Positions 60,523 through 64,000 of a DNA stretch of 64,000 nt are shown here, one piece after another; position 1 is the stretch's first letter, and each line of letters begins with the position of its first letter. The stretch lies in the NCBI GenBank assembly GCA_038534295.1, contig JBCAXA010000002.1, forward strand, positions 62,001-126,000, read 5' to 3'. Source of the DNA: JBCAXA01 sp038534295. GTDB taxonomy: Bacteria > Pseudomonadota > Gammaproteobacteria > Steroidobacterales > Woeseiaceae. Under the pieces are notes generated by a model. That model was not told the DNA's origin and did not search any database. It was given only the letters and a program-made list of their open reading frames with translations. The position numbers and the translations under genes are program-made.

Positions 60523-61311
60523 TCAAAGATCCTCAAGCGGTGTGACGCCTGACATCCAGCTCCATTCCACCTCTGTCATGAACCACGTGTAGGCCGCGAG
60601 GTCGTCGACGCCCCAATCGCGGTAGCCACGCACCGATTCGAATAACGCCTTGGCGTGTACCCCGTTGGGTTCGCGGACGAGTGCGTCGAAGTGCATCATG
60701 AAATCCGACGGCTTCTCGGGCGCGGCATTGAGCGCGGCGGGCAGCCATTTGTGATACGGAAACAGCCGTCGGTTGTGCGCGAGGATCAAGCGGCCAGCGA
60801 ACAACGCAAGCTGACTCGCGGCGCGCGCCATGGTGTAGCGGTTGCCATGGCGTTCTGCCTCGTGCATCAGCCAATGCTGAATAAACGCCATGCTGTAGAA
60901 CGTTTTGACGCGCTCATCGTGCCCCGCGTTGGGATAGACCGGGATGCGTGCAAGCAACGCGGCCAACTCAGGCGCGTGTGAGTAGGCTGCAAACGCGCCC
61001 TCGAACGCGGCTCGCGACGGCTCGTTACCGTCGACCGCCAGGCGTTCGAGGAACGGCAGGCTGATGATTTTGCCGTCAACGTAGCCGCCATCGTAGTCGC
61101 AGAGATCGCGCCGATTAATGAACAGGTCGCGCGTGGCCAAGCGCTTCTGAAATTCCTCGTCAGTCGCGACAATCATGAAATCGACGTCTGAATCGTCGCG
61201 GGCGAGGCCTTTGGCCACCGAGCCGCCGATGATAATTGCACGAAATCGCGAATCGTCCTGGTACGTATCGACCAGTCGGTTGATCGCTCGTTGATGGTGC
61301 TCGCGAATCAC
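60523..61311 (-). CDS. Nucleotidyltransferase-fold protein
   Basis: A protein of about 262 residues of the minimal nucleotidyltransferase (polymerase-beta) superfamily. The core motif is IIIGGSVAKGLARDDSDVDFMIV, with GGS and the DxD metal ligands. The rest is helical, with FYSMAFIQHWLMHEAERHGNRYTMARAA and HKWLPAALN, similar to aminoglycoside-type and kanamycin-type adenylyltransferase relatives. Substrate unknown; an antibiotic, a protein (Fic-like AMPylation) or RNA are all possible. I chose the GTG at 61311, six bases after a TATACT. An ATG at 61371 is in frame and would add 20 residues of unconvincing composition. Confidence 0.75.
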   Translation of the reverse strand: MIREHHQRAINRLVDTYQDDSRFRAIIIGGSVAKGLARDDSDVDFMIVATDEEFQKRLATRDLFINRRDLCDYDGGYVDGKIISLPFLERLAVDGNEPSRAAFEGAFAAYSHAPELAALLARIPVYPNAGHDERVKTFYSMAFIQHWLMHEAERHGNRYTMARAASQLALFAGRLILAHNRRLFPYHKWLPAALNAAPEKPSDFMMHFDALVREPNGVHAKALFESVRGYRDWGVDDLAAYTWFMTEVEWSWMSGVTPLEDL

Positions 61312-61317
61312 TGTTGC

Positions 61318-61323
61318 AGTATA
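61318..61323 (-). promoter_or_regulatory. -10 hexamer directly before the nucleotidyltransferase GTG
   Basis: The minus strand reads TATACT, six bases, GTG. The spacing is the same as at coq7. Transcription would start at the GTG, giving a leaderless message. The -35 is weak. Confidence 0.35.
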
Positions 61324-61493
61324 GCCGTCACCCAGGTGGGTACGTTGGTGTTGGCTCGTGCATCGAGGCATCGATGAGCTGTAGCGCCGTCGAAGGCGGC
61401 GAATACGCCCGTTGGTCCGAGCACGGACACGCCAGCGTCCCGGCGCGTGTAAACTGCTTGCGCGGTTGCCTTTTGGATTGAGGACTCGCCGAT

Positions 61494-62075
61494 ATGAGTA
61501 TGTCGTTGTGGCTTCAAGTCGCGTTCATAGCATCGCTGTTGACGCCGTTGTTGCACGTCATCGTTCTGTTTATCAGCGGTCAGGACGCCACTGCGACGCC
61601 TATTAGCGAGCTCAGCCGCGACGATTGGGGCGGGCTGCACACGCTCGGCTTAGTCCTTTTCGGCGCCGCGCACGCGGCGCTCGGTATCGCGCTCGCTGGG
61701 CTCGATCGAGGTCGCCTCTGGCCGTACGGACGGCTGTTGCTGTTCGCAAGCGGAGTCACCTTGATCTATATCGCCTACTTTTTCGCGACCGCCGAAGGCG
61801 CTGCGCTGCGTGGCCCGACGGCCGACGACCCGCTGTGGATCGTTGCGACGCTGACCGGCCTCGCGATGGGCGCACTGCAGCCGGGTTTATCGAGGCGGTC
61901 GAGGCCGCTCGGCATGTTCAGCGCTATTTGCCTCGGGATTTGGCTCTGGCTGATCCCGCTGACGCTATTGGTCAACGATAGCTGGATCGGCGCCTACGAG
62001 CGCCTCGTTGGCACCGTATACGTCATTTGGATAACCGGCGTCGCTCTTGCTCTGCTGCGCACCGCTTCCCGATGA
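61494..62075 (+). CDS. DUF998-family membrane protein
   Basis: A 193-residue integral membrane protein with six hydrophobic helices: SLWLQVAFIASLLTPLLHVI, LHTLGLVLFGAAHAALGIAL, LLLFASGVTLIYIAYFFAT, WIVATLTGLAMGAL, MFSAICLGIWLWLIPLTLL and VYVIWITGVALALL. The loop ISELSRDD after helix 1 and the spacing fit DUF998. No transport or enzyme activity is established for the family. A GAGGA site lies upstream of the ATG. Stands alone between convergent and divergent neighbours. Confidence 0.75.
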   Translation: MSMSLWLQVAFIASLLTPLLHVIVLFISGQDATATPISELSRDDWGGLHTLGLVLFGAAHAALGIALAGLDRGRLWPYGRLLLFASGVTLIYIAYFFATAEGAALRGPTADDPLWIVATLTGLAMGALQPGLSRRSRPLGMFSAICLGIWLWLIPLTLLVNDSWIGAYERLVGTVYVIWITGVALALLRTASR

Positions 62076-62140
62076 CGCCGCAGTAGATCGGTCCGCGAGT
62101 GCTGATTCGGTCGCTAGTAGCCGGGTGCAGCTTCGATCGG

Positions 62141-62446
62141 TTACAGCGTGCCGCACCGAAAGTACATGCGTTGCGAGGACGCGGATGCGGCGCTTCGGGC
62201 GATCGACCCTTCAAGGTCGTCTTCGCTTGCGGCAATCGTTTGTCCGTCCCGGCCGATGACGACGAAGCCATCGCCGCCGCAGGACTTGCCCGCTTTCTCC
62301 AGGCAATAGTTAAGGCCACGAGCGCACTCGACCCGGTAGGCTAGCGACCCGTCAGCGAGTATGGTTTGGGCCGGACCGGCGCAGGCGGTGAGTAGCGCTA
62401 GTACGAACGCGGTAAGGGCAAAGGCGAGAGTCTTTATTGGTTTCAT
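62141..62446 (-). CDS. Small lipoprotein of unknown function
   Basis: A 101-residue exported protein. MKPIKTLAFALTAFVLALLTACAG is a lipoprotein signal with lipobox LTAC. The mature part has a Cys-containing repeat-like stretch: YRVECARGLNYCLEKAGKSCGGDGFVVI, four cysteines that could form two disulfides, resembling the small GYVV-type lipoproteins of proteobacteria (LxC..G...C...A...C..G). Nothing further can be assigned. The frame is open to 62566, but the ATG at 62446 with GGAG upstream starts the signal peptide. Confidence 0.72.
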   Translation of the reverse strand: MKPIKTLAFALTAFVLALLTACAGPAQTILADGSLAYRVECARGLNYCLEKAGKSCGGDGFVVIGRDGQTIAASEDDLEGSIARSAASASSQRMYFRCGTL

Positions 62447-62864
62447 GAGTGCTGCTCCAGTAACTTGCGTTTTTGTATCCGTCTTACCGCTTTTAAGCAA
62501 GGCCAGCGATAAAACCGTCGATATGCGACCGTTCGAGACGATCGGCAGGCGCTCAGCGGCTCTCATTCAAAGTCGTGCGCCGATGGCCATGCTCAGTCGC
62601 ACCGCCGATCACGGCCCGCTGCGATGGCGGCTCACATAGTGTGCCTTGCGTCGTGCATTAACGAGCAGCGTATCGCAGTTGCTCGATGGCGAACGTGACG
62701 AAAAAGCTGCGCGGGTCTGTGGTTCAGCGCCCATTTCGAACGGATAGACAATTGCAACTGGCCGATTCGCCCCCATCTTTAGACAGGGGTTAAACTTACG
62801 ACAGCAGGCTGTGGCTCTACGTGGATGCCGCGCAGTGATGTTCGCCGTTGCCTAAGGAATTGTG
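62447..62864. other. Intergenic gap with no confident gene
   Basis: This 418-base region lies between the divergent small lipoprotein and the exported-protein gene. A reading frame on the plus strand (62361-62639) is mostly antisense to the lipoprotein and looks like chance. GACAGGGGTTAAACTTACGACAGC near 62784 and TTGCAA near 62752 might belong to a promoter for the rightward genes, but spacing is poor. I see nothing else. Confidence 0.4.
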
Positions 62865-63269
62865 ATGACACGTTTGCACGCAATGTTCTGTTTCGTTCTT
62901 GCGGTGGCGTCGCCCCTCGCGGTCGCCGACGAGTGCAAGCGTTGCGAAAAGAAACTCGAGCTCAGCGAAACCGAGTGGCAATGCCTCGTCGACAAGCTGC
63001 CGGCGCTGGACAACACCAAGCGAAACCTATTCTTCCTCGCGGTGAGTCCCTCGGCCTGCGATGGTTTGTCCGACGATGGGTCACGCGGCAGTGGAACAAA
63101 GCTGCCGCAGACCAACACCTCGGCGGCAACGGTGCTACGCCTTTCACGAGCCCAGGTGGCCTGCCTAACGGACAGGCTGCCGACGGTCAGCGCTGTCGAC
63201 GGCAAGGTGATCTTTGAGTTCTCGACCGCGTGCGCCGGCGAAGCCGCGCCCGCTGACGCGGATGAGTGA
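62865..63269 (+). CDS. Exported protein with duplicated cysteine module
   Basis: A 134-residue protein with a signal peptide (MTRLHAMFCFVLAVASPLAVA, then DECKRC). The mature part contains two copies of the same unit, about residues 32-65 and 91-123: L-x-LS-x5-CL-x-D-x-LP then about ten residues, a hydrophobic F-x-F/V strand and AC. Compare LELSETEWQCLVDKLPAL with LRLSRAQVACLTDRLPTV. Each copy has a Cys pair that could be a disulfide. The ATG at 62865 follows AAGGA; a GTG at 62862 is in frame. It overlaps the next gene's start by 8 bases. I do not recognise the family. Confidence 0.7.
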   Translation: MTRLHAMFCFVLAVASPLAVADECKRCEKKLELSETEWQCLVDKLPALDNTKRNLFFLAVSPSACDGLSDDGSRGSGTKLPQTNTSAATVLRLSRAQVACLTDRLPTVSAVDGKVIFEFSTACAGEAAPADADE

Positions 63270-63822
63270 CGCCGAATCGGCCGGCTCGAAAAAGGGCGGC
63301 GCGTTTTCTGACTGGTGCAACCGCTGGTTCGATCCCTTATCTAAGCTAGGTCTTGCTGGTGCCGCGGTGTTAGCGGTGCTTCAGTACCTGCAGGTCAACG
63401 ATCTCGAAAAATCCTCGCGGACGTTCGAATACATCGAAGACTTCGAGCGTGGCTCAACGGCGGAGGCGCGCCGATCCTTAAACGCAACCTTGCGCCCCTA
63501 TGTGGACGATTTTATCGAGCTAGAACGTGTCAACGACGGCATTCGACCTGAAGACAGAAAGGAGATTCTGCTAGCCATCATTGAGGACGCCGCCGACGAC
63601 AGTGCCGCCGGCAGCATCGATACGGTCGTCGATTTCTATGAGGGCCTGATGCTGTGTGTCGACGAGCGCCTTTGCGACCGATCCTCGGCTGACAAGTATT
63701 TTTGCTCGGGTAGGGCGCTCGAGTTCTGGGACACCTTCGAGCCCTACGTGCTGTTCCGACGCGAAAACAACGCGTCCTATGCATCCGCGCTGGAAGCGTG
63801 CGCCGGCAAAGCTGGCACCTAG
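63262..63822 (+). CDS. Single-pass membrane protein of unknown function
   Basis: A 186-residue protein with one membrane helix near residues 30-50 (WFDPLSKLGLAGAAVLAVLQYL), preceded by a basic N-terminus (GSKKGG) and followed by a soluble, acidic, helical domain ending with a few cysteines. The pattern of a short N-terminus, WxxPxxK, one helix ending QYLQ and then an RTFEYIEDFE-type helix resembles DUF4760-like proteins, but I would not name it. The ATG at 63262 overlaps the end of the exported-protein gene, so the two are coupled. The frame opens at 63214, but that part is inside the upstream gene. Confidence 0.65.
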   Translation: MSDAESAGSKKGGAFSDWCNRWFDPLSKLGLAGAAVLAVLQYLQVNDLEKSSRTFEYIEDFERGSTAEARRSLNATLRPYVDDFIELERVNDGIRPEDRKEILLAIIEDAADDSAAGSIDTVVDFYEGLMLCVDERLCDRSSADKYFCSGRALEFWDTFEPYVLFRRENNASYASALEACAGKAGT

Positions 63823-63843
63823 CCGGTCCCGCGCCGCTAGTTC

Positions 63844-64000
63844 CTATGCACCGTAGTACGCGAATGCCGCCCAATAATAGGGGTGAGAGAACGGTACGCT
63901 GTCTTCGGGCATCTCGCTAAGTCTGGCCGTGAGCAGCTCCACCGGCTCGATGTCGGCATCTGCCAGCGTATCCATCTGCTCGATCAGGTAGTCGATAAAG
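63844..64000 (-). CDS. CHAT-domain protein, C-terminal end (continues outside window)
   Basis: A reading frame open to the right edge ends at a TAG at 63844-63846. The visible 51 residues include EPVELLTARLSEMPED and finish FSHPYYWAAFAYYGA. A terminal HPYYWAxFxxxG is the classic end of CHAT (caspase-HetF-associated with TPRs) domains. The catalytic His and Cys lie outside the window. CHAT proteins are caspase-like proteases, often with TPR repeats. Convergent with the membrane-protein gene. Only the last strand and tail are seen, so the call rests on that motif. Confidence 0.65.
   Translation of the reverse strand, partial: FIDYLIEQMDTLADADIEPVELLTARLSEMPEDSVPFSHPYYWAAFAYYGA

Noticed and set aside
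62361..62639. 92-codon plus-strand frame between 62.3 and 62.6 kb
   Set aside because: It is antisense to the lipoprotein signal peptide for a third of its length and has no ribosome site or domain.

Overview
The window is a stretch of ordinary chromosome from a GC-rich (about 60% by eye) gammaproteobacterium. Gene content and order support this: a Vfr/Crp-type regulator, coq7, the zapA-6S RNA-fau block beside ygfB-pepP-ubiH, lptD-surA-pdxA-rsmA-apaG-apaH diverging from amgK-murU, and dacA-rlpA-mltB-rodA-mrdA-mreDCB. The kynurenine genes, two-subunit glycine dehydrogenase, lysine-rich histone-like protein and Vfr-like Crp recall the Xanthomonadales/Woeseia/Chromatiales part of the class, but the genus cannot be read from this sequence. 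I see no insertion sequence, prophage, CRISPR array or rRNA.

Layout. 1-4.5 kb: end of djlA, rpe, crp, coq7, a DUF481 outer-membrane protein, then rplM-rpsI-tRNA-Gln(CTG) and a strong terminator. 4.5-4.9 kb: a tRNA-derived patch with five mini-hairpins, each closed by a GNA triloop. 4.9-9.2 kb: a DUF1254 lipoprotein, rpiA, a histone H1-like protein, fau, 6S RNA, zapA and a coiled-coil protein. 9.3-14.9 kb: ygfB-pepP-ubiH and a membrane transglutaminase-like/ATP-grasp pair. 14.9-20.0 kb: the glycine cleavage operon behind a tandem glycine riboswitch, with a peroxiredoxin-like gene lacking catalytic residues inserted between gcvPA and gcvPB. 20.1-27.9 kb: an Nma111/Deg7-like double protease, a YpsA-like protein, lgt, thyA, arsC, an ACR3 arsenite exporter, a SpoU methylase and folA. 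27.9-31.8 kb (minus): 3-hydroxyanthranilate dioxygenase, a cyclase-family hydrolase, kynureninase and kynurenine monooxygenase. 31.8-40.2 kb: apaH to lptD, then amgK-murU. 40.2-49.7 kb (minus): lipB, ybeD and the elongasome/peptidoglycan cluster. 49.8-53.9 kb: gatCAB and hslO. 53.9-60.0 kb: an ArsR-methyltransferase fusion, metF, metH and bioY. 60.0-64.0 kb: less conserved genes (GNAT, nucleotidyltransferase, DUF998, small exported proteins) and the end of a CHAT-domain gene.

Functional themes. One-carbon metabolism is dense: gcvTHP makes methylene-THF, which is used by thyA and metF/metH; folA, fau and glycine cleavage close the folate cycle. Cell-envelope construction is the second theme: LptD, SurA, MurNAc recycling, PBP2/RodA/MreBCD, DacA, RlpA, MltB and Lgt. 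The least explained items are the pseudo-peroxiredoxin inside the gcv operon, the mini-hairpin patch after tRNA-Gln, the double HtrA protease, an apparently non-canonical bioY start, a possible leaderless start pattern at coq7 and a nucleotidyltransferase, and a duplicated-cysteine exported protein coupled to a membrane protein near the right edge.
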